Shown piece after piece: positions 36,939-44,614 of a stretch of 64,000 nucleotides of DNA. The translations under genes and the position numbers were made by a program. The stretch covers positions 1 through 64,000 of the forward strand of contig NZ_FNGD01000004.1 in the NCBI RefSeq assembly GCF_900102895.1. Direction: 5' to 3'. The notes beneath the pieces are model-generated. The model saw only the letters and a program-made list of their open reading frames with translations. It had not been told where the DNA came from and ran no database searches. Source of the DNA: Arthrobacter sp. ov407 (GTDB lineage: Bacteria; Actinomycetota; Actinomycetes; Actinomycetales; Micrococcaceae). The stretch's first letter is position 1, and the number at the start of each line of letters is the position of its first letter.

Positions 36939-38467
36939 GCGGCAGGAACCGACCCCGGCCGTGCGGAAGTGTCTAGTCGAAGCCGGGTCGCGATGTGCTC
37001 GGCGACCATTATCGTGGGGATGTTGATGTTAGCCGACGGCGGTTCAGGAAGGATCGAGGCGTCGACTACCGAGAGGCCCGGCACTCCGTACACCCGTCCC
37101 GAGGTGTCGACCACGGCGCCGTCCCGAGGGTCCGTTCCCATCGCACAGGTGCCCACGGGATGGTGGTAAGTCGTGGCCGTGGCCTTGATCCAGGCGCGAA
37201 CGGCGACTGCGTCAGCGACCAGGTCCTGCTGGGGCGCGACCCGGGAACCGCGAGTGATCCGGGTCAGGTGAGGGTGGGCCACGGCAGCGTCCGCGAGCTG
37301 CAGGCCCTCCACCATTCGATCGATGTCCACCGGATTACGGAAGTACCCGAGGTTGATGGCCGGTGCGGCGATCGGGTCGAGTGTGAGCAGCCGCACCTCA
37401 CCGCGCGACGCCGGCTTCAACAACGCTGCGGCGAGCAAGCAGCGGTACCCGTCCCCGAGCTGGTACGGTCCGCACACCATGAGCTGGAGATCCGGGGGAT
37501 CCGCCGCGGAACTCCGGCTGCTCCGGGCTGTCGCCAGCACCTGGAAGAGCGGAGGGTCTCCCAGCGGTTGGAGACAGGGCAGGTCGATTGCCACCCAGGG
37601 GTGGTCGGCGAGATTCGTCCCCACACCGGGCAGGTCCATCGTGACGGGTCTGCCCAATGCGGCTACGTCCGCGGCGGGGCCGATTCCAGACCGGATGAGC
37701 AGCGCGGGCGAGTGGTAGGCGCCAGCGCAGACAATCACCTCATCGGCCGCGATGATCTCGCCGTCGGAGGATCGCACACCTATCGCACGCCCGCGACGTA
37801 ACACGACCTCGGCGATCGGACAGGTCGCGCGGATCGTCAGGTTGGGCCGGGAGCGGATGGGATCCAGATAGGCCCGCGCGGTGCTGACCCGGACGCCTCG
37901 CACACAGTTGACTGGTAGCGCCGACAGACCGACGGCCCCCGGGGCGTTGTGGTCTGGAATTCGCGGGATCCCCACCTCCGCGATGGCGTCCTCCATCGCG
38001 AGCGTGAGCTCGGACCGTTCGTCCCCCCGATAGCGGCGGATCGGCACCGGGCCGTCCGTCCCGTGATAGGGCGACGAACCGAAGTCCAGGTCATGCTCGA
38101 GGCGCAGGAAAGACGGCAGCACGTCCGCGAAAGTCCATCCCGGCAATGCCCAGCCGTCGTAATCGGCCGGATGCCCCCGCAGGGCGAAGGTGGCATTGAC
38201 GGCCGACGAGCCCCCGGTCACCCGCCCCTGTGGAAGGTCCAACGGAGGACCGCCGGCGACGCCCGTCCCATGAAGCCCCCAGTCGTGCGAGGCCGTGCTG
38301 GTGCCATGGATGCCGTCCGCGAGGTCGGCCGGAAGCCTCGCCGACGGGTAGTCCGGCCCCGCTTCGAACAGCACCACCTCGCGGTCGGCGTCCTCGCTAA
38401 GCCGCGAAGCCAACACACAGCCTGCACTGCCCGCACCCACCACGGCCACGTCATACCGGCTCTTCAT
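36935..38467 (-). CDS. GMC-family FAD-dependent oxidoreductase
   Basis: Flavoprotein of 510 residues of the glucose-methanol-choline family, likely an alcohol or choline-type dehydrogenase. The FAD-binding motif is YDVAVVGAGSAGCVLASRLS with EVVLFEAGPDY. The GMC signatures are LPQGRVTGGSSAVNATFALR and VIVCAGAYHSPALLIRSGIG. The C-terminal active-site region is TYHHPVGTCAMGTDPRDGAV with VVDASILPEPPSANINIPTI. GAGGGCAGGG precedes ATG 38467. A strong palindrome about 50 bases upstream suggests a dedicated repressor, but none is adjacent. The substrate is unknown. Confidence 0.9.
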   Translation of the reverse strand: MKSRYDVAVVGAGSAGCVLASRLSEDADREVVLFEAGPDYPSARLPADLADGIHGTSTASHDWGLHGTGVAGGPPLDLPQGRVTGGSSAVNATFALRGHPADYDGWALPGWTFADVLPSFLRLEHDLDFGSSPYHGTDGPVPIRRYRGDERSELTLAMEDAIAEVGIPRIPDHNAPGAVGLSALPVNCVRGVRVSTARAYLDPIRSRPNLTIRATCPIAEVVLRRGRAIGVRSSDGEIIAADEVIVCAGAYHSPALLIRSGIGPAADVAALGRPVTMDLPGVGTNLADHPWVAIDLPCLQPLGDPPLFQVLATARSSRSSAADPPDLQLMVCGPYQLGDGYRCLLAAALLKPASRGEVRLLTLDPIAAPAINLGYFRNPVDIDRMVEGLQLADAAVAHPHLTRITRGSRVAPQQDLVADAVAVRAWIKATATTYHHPVGTCAMGTDPRDGAVVDTSGRVYGVPGLSVVDASILPEPPSANINIPTIMVAEHIATRLRLDTSARPGSVPAA

Positions 38468-38515
38468 CCCTGCCCTCGCCTCCGAGTCCAGTCTCGGCCG
38501 GCGGTCGGGATTTTA

Positions 38516-38535
38516 CTAGTTCGAATTCGAACCAG
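38516..38535 (-). promoter_or_regulatory. 20-bp palindrome upstream of the GMC oxidoreductase gene
   Basis: CTAGTTCGAATTCGAACCAG is symmetric at nine of ten base pairs, with a perfect 14-bp core at 38519-38532. It lies about 50 bases before ATG 38467 on the minus strand, a normal operator position for TetR- or MarR-type regulators. The half-site order is the reverse of a LexA box. Confidence 0.55.
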
Positions 38536-38591
38536 CCCTGGTTGGTCGAGAGCCTACAACTCCCCCGATCCAGACCCAATCACCGCAAGGA

Positions 38592-38918
38592 TTAGCTGCC
38601 GGCTTTGTACACTTCCAGCTCGAGTGTGATGAAGGCGTCGATCATCGCCCGGTAGGTCTTCTCGACGAGTTCGACGTCGATGTCCTTATGTTCCGCCGTG
38701 GCGCGGACGTGTTCGATGACCCGCTCCACGCGCCCGGGCGCACGGACCTCGGCGCTGTCCGCCTTGAGGGTTCCGGCGATCCGGATCAGCCGTTCGCGGC
38801 GCCCGATCAAAGACACGATCTGCTCGTCCACCTCGTCAACAGCCACCCGCACGGCGGCAAGCTGTTCCCGGTCGGCCTGGGCGGCCTTGTCGTCTGCGTG
38901 ATTTGAGGGCATGTGCAT
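38592..38918 (-). CDS. Chorismate mutase (AroQ type)
   Basis: All-helical AroQ-class chorismate mutase of 108 residues, converting chorismate to prephenate for Phe and Tyr synthesis. Conserved features are LAAVRVAVDEVDEQIVSLIG, RRERLIRIAGTLKA and the active-site Arg region VRAPGRVERVIEHVRATAE, then VEKTYRAMIDAFITLELEVY. ATG 38918 is my choice; ATG 38912 is equally possible and neither has a clear ribosome site. The gene lies 14 bases from, and divergent to, the VOC gene. Confidence 0.88.
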   Translation of the reverse strand: MHMPSNHADDKAAQADREQLAAVRVAVDEVDEQIVSLIGRRERLIRIAGTLKADSAEVRAPGRVERVIEHVRATAEHKDIDVELVEKTYRAMIDAFITLELEVYKAGS

Positions 38919-38932
38919 GACAGTATCGAAAG

Positions 38933-39355
38933 ATGCAGCCACGAGTCGACTTAATTTCGCTGGGTGTCCGTAGTGTTGACGCCTCACGCCGCTTCTACGT
39001 TGATGGCCTCGGATGGCCGGTGCACCGGGAAGTCCCCGGCGAGGTGCTCTTCATCCAGGCCAACCACGGCCTCATCCTTTCGCTCTGGGACGCGGGCCAA
39101 ATGCAGTCCGAAGCGGCCACCGATCCCCCTGCCGGCATTGCGTGCATCACGCTCAGCCACAACCTGGCCAGCACGGCGGAAGTCGACTGGGTGATGGCCG
39201 AAGCCGAGACCGCGGGAGCCCTCATCGTCGCGGCACCGAAGACCCAGCCCTGGGGCGGCTACACCGGCTACTTTGCCGATCCCGACGGCTACCGCTGGGA
39301 GGTCGCCTTCAACCCCGGCTGGGCGGTCGACGGCGGCGGCAAAGTGACGCTCTAA
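38933..39355 (+). CDS. VOC-family (glyoxalase-like) protein
   Basis: Single vicinal-oxygen-chelate domain protein of 140 residues. It shows the beta-alpha-beta start PRVDLISLGVRSVDASRRFY, VDGLGWPVHREVPGEVLFIQ, and the C-terminal metal-site strand GGYTGYFADPDGYRWEVAFN with a conserved Glu. Members include dioxygenases, resistance proteins and isomerases; nothing here picks one. The start ATG 38933 follows a GAAAG stretch. Confidence 0.82.
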   Translation: MQPRVDLISLGVRSVDASRRFYVDGLGWPVHREVPGEVLFIQANHGLILSLWDAGQMQSEAATDPPAGIACITLSHNLASTAEVDWVMAEAETAGALIVAAPKTQPWGGYTGYFADPDGYRWEVAFNPGWAVDGGGKVTL

Positions 39356-39383
39356 CCAAATACACCGGACCTGCGCCGCTCCC

Positions 39384-40130
39384 CTAGAACAGGCTCCCCA
39401 CCGGCTGGATGAGTTCCGGTGAGTCATTCTTGACGTTCCCGACCGCGGTGCCGACAGCGTCGATCATCCAGCCTTCCGCGACGTCGTGCGCCCCGGCCCG
39501 GACCAGGTCCACCAGCCCGGCAGCGTCATCGGCCTGCGGGTCCAGCCACGTCTGCATGGTCTCGCGGTTCATGGGCAGCGGAACCCTGTCATGCAGCGCG
39601 GTCAGCTCGGCCAGCATTCCCCCGGCGTAGCCCTCCGGCGGGGAGTCGGTGGTCATGATCGAGGTCGAGAGCATCCAGCGCTCCGGGTCGTCCTCCGCCT
39701 TGGACGGATCCCTCCACCATTCATAGAGTCCGGCGAAGACAATGGGGCGCCCGTCCTTGGGATGGACGTAGTAGGGCTGCTTGCTGCGGCCCTCGCCCTT
39801 CCACTCGTAGTAGCCGTCCGCGGGGACGGCACAGCGACGGGAGCGGGTCGCTTTCCGGAAGGCGGGCTTCTCCAGCACCGTCTCGCTGCGGGCATTGATC
39901 ATCTTGGACCCAATTCCCGGATCCTTGGCCCAGGAGGGCACCAGACCCCAGCGCGCAATGTGCAGCTGGCGGACCGGCCCTCCTTCCGCCAGCCGTTCGA
40001 GCAGGATCGGCACATCCGCTGTCGGGGCCACATTCCACGACGGCGGAATCGCGATCTCATCCTCCAGCCCGGCATCGAATTCGGCCAGCAGGTCTCCGAC
40101 GGCCCGGGCCATCACGTAGCGTCCACACAT
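39384..40130 (-). CDS. SOS response-associated peptidase family protein (SRAP, YedK/HMCES-like)
   Basis: SRAP-domain protein of 248 residues that crosslinks to abasic sites in single-stranded DNA. After Met removal the catalytic Cys2 would be N-terminal (MCGRYVMARAV). The other conserved positions appear in WNVAPTADVPIL, KMINARSETVLEKPAFRKA, PADGYYEWKGEG and LTALHDRVPLPMNRE. The open frame runs about 70 codons further upstream, but SRAP chemistry requires Cys2, so ATG 40130 is firm. It fits the DNA-damage theme with dnaE2, but I see no LexA box here. Confidence 0.93.
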   Translation of the reverse strand: MCGRYVMARAVGDLLAEFDAGLEDEIAIPPSWNVAPTADVPILLERLAEGGPVRQLHIARWGLVPSWAKDPGIGSKMINARSETVLEKPAFRKATRSRRCAVPADGYYEWKGEGRSKQPYYVHPKDGRPIVFAGLYEWWRDPSKAEDDPERWMLSTSIMTTDSPPEGYAGGMLAELTALHDRVPLPMNRETMQTWLDPQADDAAGLVDLVRAGAHDVAEGWMIDAVGTAVGNVKNDSPELIQPVGSLF

Positions 40131-40296
40131 GGCACCAGCATGCCACCGCACCCAGTCCATGTCATCCGCCCCCATGCCGGGCCACGCGCCTGCGGGAATA
40201 GCGGGCTCCGGGGTACGGTTGTTGGCAATGACGTATGACTTTAGTGGGAGCCCGGCCCTACACGCCGGCCCCAACCACAAGCTTGAGGAGAACTTC

Positions 40297-40554
40297 GTGG
40301 ACTTCACCCCCGAATCGGGCACCATCACCATGTTTTCGACCACGTGGTGCGGCTACTGCAACCGGTTGAAGAAGCAGCTGGACGCGCAGGGCATCGGGTA
40401 CACCGAGATCAACATCGAGGAAGTCGAAGGCACCGCGGATCTCGTCGAGCAGCTCAACGGAGGCAACCGCACCGTCCCCACGGTGCTGTTCCCGGACGGC
40501 ACCGCCGCCACCAATCCCTCCGCAGCAGAAGTCAAGAGCCGGCTCGCCGCCTAG
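40297..40554 (+). CDS. mrx1: Mycoredoxin (glutaredoxin-like)
   Basis: Small thiol oxidoreductase of 85 residues with the redox pair in MFSTTWCGYCNRLKKQL and the cis-Pro segment GNRTVPTVLFPDGTAATNPS. The length and motifs match mycoredoxin-1, which reduces mycothiol mixed disulfides. GTG 40297 is chosen because GAGGAG lies seven bases upstream; the upstream extension in the same frame runs through the divergent SRAP gene. Its neighbours are mycothiol-dependent enzymes, which supports the call. Confidence 0.9.
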   Translation: MDFTPESGTITMFSTTWCGYCNRLKKQLDAQGIGYTEINIEEVEGTADLVEQLNGGNRTVPTVLFPDGTAATNPSAAEVKSRLAA

Positions 40555-40599
40555 TCCTGTCCTGTCCCTTCCTGTATCCAAGGACACACCAAACCACGA

Positions 40600-40626
40600 C
40601 GGCGCGGCCTCCCAAGGGCCGCGCCG
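40600..40626 (+). terminator. Hairpin terminator after mycoredoxin
   Basis: CGGCGCGGCC at 40600-40609 pairs perfectly with 40617-40626 around a seven-base loop, 45 bases past the stop. Confidence 0.75.
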
Positions 40627-40687
40627 CCGCCCGTTGTGCCAGTAAGTTGTGCGAGAAATCCGCGTTCAGAGCAGAGGAGCTTGTTTC

Positions 40688-41773
40688 ATGGTCCATAAAG
40701 TCAAGGCCGCAGTAGTCCGTTCCAAGAATGCCGACGTCACCCTGGAGACGATCCTGGTGCCGGACCCCGGCCCCGGCGAGGCCCTGGTGGACATCCTCAC
40801 TTGCGGCGTCTGCCACACCGACCTGCACTACAAGCAGGGCGCCATCAACGACGACTTCCCCTTCCTGCTCGGCCACGAGGCCACCGGCGTTGTCAGCGCC
40901 GTCGGGCCGGACGTCACCGAGGTTGCCCCCGGTGACCGCGTGGTGCTGAACTGGCGGGCCGTCTGCGGCGAGTGCCGTGCCTGCCGGCGGGGTCAGCCCC
41001 AGTACTGCTTCAACACCCACAACGCCACCCAGAAGATGACGCTGGAGGACGGCACGGAGCTGACGGCCGCGCTGGGCATCGGCGCCTTCGCCGAAAAGAC
41101 CCTCGTTGCCGCCGGCCAGTGCACCAAGGTGGACCCCGACGCCGACCCCGCTGCGGTCGGCCTGCTCGGCTGCGGCGTCATGGCAGGCATCGGCGCGGCG
41201 ATCAACACCGGAAACGTCCAGCGCGGCGATTCGGTCGCCGTGATCGGCTGCGGCGGAGTGGGCGTGGCGGCGGTGGCCGGCGCGGCTCTTGCCGGCGCCA
41301 CCACCGTGATCGCCGTCGACATCGACGGCAAAAAGCTCCAGCGCGCCAAGGAGCTAGGCGCCACCCACACGGTGGACTCCTCCGCCGCCGACCCCGTGGA
41401 GGCCATCCGCGAACTGACCGGAGGTTTCGGCGCCGATGTGGTGATCGACGCCGTCGGCCGCCCGGAAACGTACAAGCAGGCCTTCTACGCCCGGGACCTC
41501 GCCGGCACGGTGGTCCTTGTGGGCGTGCCAAGCCCCGAGATGACGCTGGAACTGCCACTGCTGGACGTGTTCGGCCGCGGCGGCTCGCTGAAGTCCTCCT
41601 GGTACGGCGACTGCCTGCCCTCGCGCGACTTCCCCACGCTGATCAGCCTCTACCGGCAGGGCAAGCTGGACCTGGACGCCTTCGTGACGGAGCGGATCAC
41701 GATCGACCAGATCGAGGAAGCCTTCGCAAAGATGCACGCCGGCGCGGTGCTGCGCTCGGTGGTGGAGCTGTGA
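40688..41773 (+). CDS. mscR: S-(hydroxymethyl)mycothiol dehydrogenase
   Basis: Zinc-dependent class III-type alcohol dehydrogenase of 361 residues. It oxidises the formaldehyde-mycothiol adduct (and may reduce S-nitrosomycothiol). The catalytic zinc Cys is in [18 protein letters not shown] with [17 protein letters not shown]. The structural-zinc region is [19 protein letters not shown], and the NAD-binding loop is [38 protein letters not shown] is typical of this group. ATG 40688 has AGAGGAG upstream. It overlaps the MBL gene by four bases (GTGA). Confidence 0.92.
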   Translation: MVHKVKAAVVRSKNADVTLETILVPDPGPGEALVDILTCGVCHTDLHYKQGAINDDFPFLLGHEATGVVSAVGPDVTEVAPGDRVVLNWRAVCGECRACRRGQPQYCFNTHNATQKMTLEDGTELTAALGIGAFAEKTLVAAGQCTKVDPDADPAAVGLLGCGVMAGIGAAINTGNVQRGDSVAVIGCGGVGVAAVAGAALAGATTVIAVDIDGKKLQRAKELGATHTVDSSAADPVEAIRELTGGFGADVVIDAVGRPETYKQAFYARDLAGTVVLVGVPSPEMTLELPLLDVFGRGGSLKSSWYGDCLPSRDFPTLISLYRQGKLDLDAFVTERITIDQIEEAFAKMHAGAVLRSVVEL

Positions 41774-42399
41774 GCGTCCGGATCGACCGGCTGGTCACCT
41801 CCGGGACGTTTTCGCTCGACGGCGGGACCTGGGACGTTGAAAACAACGTTTGGATCCTCGGGGATGACGCCGAATGCGTCATCATCGACCCGGCGCACGA
41901 TCCCGCCGCCGTCGCCGCCGCCGTCGCGGGCCGGAAGGTCACGGCGATCCTGCTCACGCACGGCCACGATGACCACATCGGCGCCGTCGGCGCCCTCCGG
42001 ATGCTCGTGAATGCGCCCGTGTACCTGAACCGGGGCGACTGGATGCTGTGGGAGCGGGTGTTCCCCGGCACCGAACCGGACCACGCCATTGCCGACGGCG
42101 ACACGTTCGACGTCGCAGGGGCGAGTCTGGTGGCGCTGCACACCCCCGGCCACTCGCCGGGGTCCGTGTGCTTCCTCCTCGAAAGCGAAAGCACAGTGTT
42201 TAGCGGGGACACGCTGTTCAGGGGCGGCCCGGGAGCGACCGGACGTTCCTTCAGCGACTTCCCGACCATCATCGAGTCCATCCGGAACCGGCTCCTGCCG
42301 CTCCCCGCGGACACGGTCGTCCGGACCGGGCATGGGGATCCGACCACGATCGGTGCCGAAGCTCCGCACCTTGAGGAATGGATCGCGCGGGGGCACTGA
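41770..42399 (+). CDS. MBL-fold metallohydrolase coupled to the mycothiol dehydrogenase gene
   Basis: Metallo-beta-lactamase-fold protein of 209 residues from GTG 41770. The zinc motif is [16 protein letters not shown], with further ligands in [38 protein letters not shown] and [16 protein letters not shown]. It is glyoxalase II-like. Because it overlaps mscR by four bases, its likely role is hydrolysis of S-formylmycothiol to formate and mycothiol, completing formaldehyde detoxification. That role is inferred from context. Confidence 0.88.
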   Translation: MSVRIDRLVTSGTFSLDGGTWDVENNVWILGDDAECVIIDPAHDPAAVAAAVAGRKVTAILLTHGHDDHIGAVGALRMLVNAPVYLNRGDWMLWERVFPGTEPDHAIADGDTFDVAGASLVALHTPGHSPGSVCFLLESESTVFSGDTLFRGGPGATGRSFSDFPTIIESIRNRLLPLPADTVVRTGHGDPTTIGAEAPHLEEWIARGH

Positions 42400-42428
42400 C
42401 CGGTGTCCGCATCCAGCCATTGACACCC

Positions 42429-42471
42429 GCGGGGGCCCGGTCCGGCCAGGATTTCCGGACCGGGCCCCCGC
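42429..42471 (+). terminator. Strong hairpin terminator after the MBL gene
   Basis: Bases 42429-42445 pair perfectly with 42455-42471 (17 bp) around a nine-base loop. It ends just before the next gene's ribosome site, insulating the mycothiol operon from the DinB gene. Confidence 0.85.
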
Positions 42472-42489
42472 GCCATAGGATGTGGGGCC

Positions 42490-42990
42490 ATGAGCCCATC
42501 CCCCAGCATGGATCCAACAACCTTCACCGCAGACATGCGGACCCAGTTCGATACCTTCCTCGATGAGCACCGGGCGGCGCTGAACAGCTGCCTGGACGGG
42601 CTCTCAGAGCAGGAGGCCCGGACGTCTCTTGTGCCATCGCGGACCACCCTCCTGGGGCTGGTCAAGCACGCCACGTTCGTGGAAAAGGTCTGGTTTGACG
42701 AGGCCATCACGTGCAGGACCCGGCAGGAGATCGGAATCCCGGCCAGCCCGGATGAATCGTTCATCCTGGCGGAGGCCGACACGATCCCGGGCGTCCAGGC
42801 GGCTTACAGCCGGGCCTGTGCAGATTCCCGCCGCCGGACCGCTCCCCTCGACCTTGACGACGTCGTCAGGGGCAACCGGCGCGGTCCCCTGCCCCTGCGG
42901 TGGGTCTACCTGCACCTGCTCAGGGAACTCGCCCAGCATTGCGGTCACGCGGACATTCTGCGCGAGCAGGTCCTCGCTGCCCGTGCCTGA
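42490..42990 (+). CDS. DinB/DUF664-family protein
   Basis: Four-helix-bundle protein of 166 residues of the DinB/DUF664 group. The family pattern is seen in MRTQFDTFLDEHRAALNSCL, TLLGLVKHATFVEKVWFDEA and the C-terminal WVYLHLLRELAQHCGHADIL, where two His residues and one more (LVKHATF) would bind a divalent metal. Some relatives are thiol-dependent (mycothiol or bacillithiol) transferases, so the position beside mycothiol genes is suggestive only. ATG 42490 follows GTGGGGCC. Confidence 0.82.
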   Translation: MSPSPSMDPTTFTADMRTQFDTFLDEHRAALNSCLDGLSEQEARTSLVPSRTTLLGLVKHATFVEKVWFDEAITCRTRQEIGIPASPDESFILAEADTIPGVQAAYSRACADSRRRTAPLDLDDVVRGNRRGPLPLRWVYLHLLRELAQHCGHADILREQVLAARA

Positions 42991-43014
42991 CGGCGCCGGC
43001 CGCCCAGGCGCCTC

Positions 43015-43758
43015 CTACAAGTCGAAGCGCGAAGGGATATCCGTGGTGCCGGCGATTGCGGCGACGACCGATGCCGCGACATCACGCAGCTTGGTGTTGC
43101 GGGCGTTGGAGGCTTTGCGGAGCAATGTGAATGCCTCGTCCGGGGGGCATCTGTTCTGGGCCATGACCACGCCGATAGCCATGTCGATGACCGTACGCGA
43201 TTTCATTGCGGACGCGAGGTCGTCGCGGGCGTCCTGGAGGCGGCCGATTCGCAAGGCCAGGCGCAGTGGCCTAGAGACCTGCCGGGCAACGTTTTCTGCG
43301 GTGAGGATCTCGCCGTCAGTAGACCCGCAACGGTGCGTGGCGTAGAAGCTCAGGGCGGCCCGGCATTCGTCGTCCAAATCGATGGGGACCACCAGGACGG
43401 CAACGTATCCCCGCTCCGCAGCCGCTTGGCCGAATTCCGGCCACCGGCTCTCGCGCGTCACGTCCGTGACAGATACAGTGTGTGCTCCGCTCATGGCGGT
43501 GATGCAGGGCCCCTCGCCGGCCTCGACCTGTTGCTCTTCAAGTTCAAATGCCCTCTGGCTGCCGGCACCGGTCGCGGCGGGTTTCTTAGGCCTCGCGACA
43601 GTTACGGCGCAAATGACTTCTCGCTCTGCGTGGGATAACGCAATGGCTGCATGCTGGGCCAGTCCGCCCAAAAACTCTTCCAGATCCTCGCTTGAGAGCA
43701 CGAGGTCCTGAAGCTGCTCCGCGGCCCTGCCAACAAAACGCTGCCCTGCAAGATCCAC
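43015..43758 (-). CDS. GAF and ANTAR domain response protein
   Basis: Signal-responsive RNA-binding antiterminator of 247 residues. A GAF domain covers roughly the first 150 residues (FLGGLAQHAAIALSHAEREV, VEAGEGPCITAMSGAHTVSV, GYVAVLVVPIDLDDECRAAL). A C-terminal three-helix ANTAR domain follows (SRTVIDMAIGVVMAQNRCPP and DEAFTLLRKASNARNTKLRD). ANTAR proteins bind paired RNA hairpins to prevent termination. I chose GTG 43758 since GGAAGGAG sits five bases upstream. No receiver or kinase partner is adjacent. Confidence 0.9.
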   Translation of the reverse strand: MDLAGQRFVGRAAEQLQDLVLSSEDLEEFLGGLAQHAAIALSHAEREVICAVTVARPKKPAATGAGSQRAFELEEQQVEAGEGPCITAMSGAHTVSVTDVTRESRWPEFGQAAAERGYVAVLVVPIDLDDECRAALSFYATHRCGSTDGEILTAENVARQVSRPLRLALRIGRLQDARDDLASAMKSRTVIDMAIGVVMAQNRCPPDEAFTLLRKASNARNTKLRDVAASVVAAIAGTTDIPSRFDL

Positions 43759-43883
43759 TCCGGCTCCTTCCAGCCACGCCCCCAAAACATGCTACATCGC
43801 GAACACCGGGGCGGGACGGGTCATAGTGCCTGGAATCAGCGTCGGCCGAGTACACGTATTCTTTGCACTATGGGTGCCGGTAA

Positions 43884-43931
43884 GCGCGGATGCGGCCACC
43901 CCCGATATGTTTCACAGGGCCGCATCCGCGC
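43884..43931 (-). terminator. Hairpin terminator after the small-gene pair
   Basis: GCGCGGATGCGGCC at 43884-43897 pairs perfectly with 43918-43931 around a 20-base loop. The stem begins four bases past the stop of the minus-strand gene at 43936. Confidence 0.75.
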
Positions 43932-43935
43932 TGGT

Positions 43936-44232
43936 CTAGGGGAGGCCTGGATCAGGGTTCTGGTCCTTTTTGCCGGACCGTCTGCCCGCGTGCCGGCGGC
44001 GTGATCGCGCCCCGACCACGTGCAGGCGCCACTCGCGGCGCCGGCCGCGCGCGCGCAATTCCGCGTTGAGGATCCGAAGGAGTTCGGACGCTGCATCTTC
44101 GTCTGCCGGTTCCTGCCACTGCGCCAGGGCCTGCCGGAGTTGCAGGAGGTCGCCAGTCGGCACCTGCGGCCAGTGCCGGAATGTGTAAAAGATCCTGTTG
44201 CCCGGGCGCCGCTGTGACCCTGGGCCGATCAT
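43936..44232 (-). CDS. Hypothetical 98-residue basic protein
   Basis: Protein of unknown function from ATG 44232: MIGPGSQRRPGNRIFYTFRH, then WPQVPTGDLLQLRQALAQWQ and EPADEDAASELLRILNAELR. The tail is very basic (RGRRREWRLHVVGARSRRRH and on), which suggests nucleic-acid binding. Its ATG overlaps the stop of the 40-residue gene upstream (ATGA), and a strong hairpin follows. The coupling plus the hairpin argue that it is a real gene although no family is recognised. An alternate frame over the same bases lacks these features. Confidence 0.55.
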   Translation of the reverse strand: MIGPGSQRRPGNRIFYTFRHWPQVPTGDLLQLRQALAQWQEPADEDAASELLRILNAELRARGRRREWRLHVVGARSRRRHAGRRSGKKDQNPDPGLP

Positions 44233-44351
44233 GCTGCACCGCCCCAACCGGACAAGGTGACCCCGCCGTGGCCCGTCACGTTGGCCGGTGCCTTCAGGGC
44301 GACCGTCAGCGAGTCCGCGTCGGAGACAGTGACATCGAGTCCGGTGGTCAT
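44229..44351 (-). CDS. 40-residue micro-protein, translationally coupled
   Basis: Short ORF from ATG 44351 to the TGA at 44229-44231. It encodes a compact hydrophobic/beta-like peptide beginning MTTGLDVTVSDADSLTVALK and ending GHGGVTLSGWGGAA. Its stop codon overlaps the start of the 98-residue gene (ATGA), which is strong evidence for translation as a pair. The function is unknown. It may be a leader peptide controlling the second gene or a structural partner. Confidence 0.5.
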   Translation of the reverse strand: MTTGLDVTVSDADSLTVALKAPANVTGHGGVTLSGWGGAA

Positions 44352-44389
44352 GAGTCAGGAACTCCCCGCAACGAAGTGAGCGGCCTCTT

Positions 44390-44580
44390 CCTGACCACGA
44401 TCAGAATATCAATTGCATTTGCCGCGCAAAAGGAAACGACAGTAACAATTCGCAATTCATATGCAATTTTTCCGCCGACATCGGCGAGTGATTCCCCACT
44501 GACCCCTTTGAGTAATCTAGATCTCTGTTAACGCCATTATGGTCTTGCTTGAATGCGCGTGCAGGGGAAACAATGTTCCC
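44390..44580. other. AT-rich island in the intergenic region before the VOC gene
   Basis: The region is clearly lower in G+C than its surroundings: 44401-44460 has 23 G/C of 60. It carries TTTGC-N3-GCAAA at 44418-44430 and repeated AATT/GCAATT words around 44449-44468. It separates the divergent micro-gene pair and the VOC gene, so it probably holds promoters and operators. No coding signal is seen. Confidence 0.45.
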
Positions 44581-44614
44581 GCCGAACCTGCCCCCGGACG
44601 AAAGGATTTCTTCA

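Noticed and set aside
38519-38532. LexA box before the GMC oxidoreductase
   Set aside because: The half-sites are in the reverse order (GTTC before GAAC) with no four-base spacer, so it does not fit the LexA pattern. It is reported as an unassigned operator.
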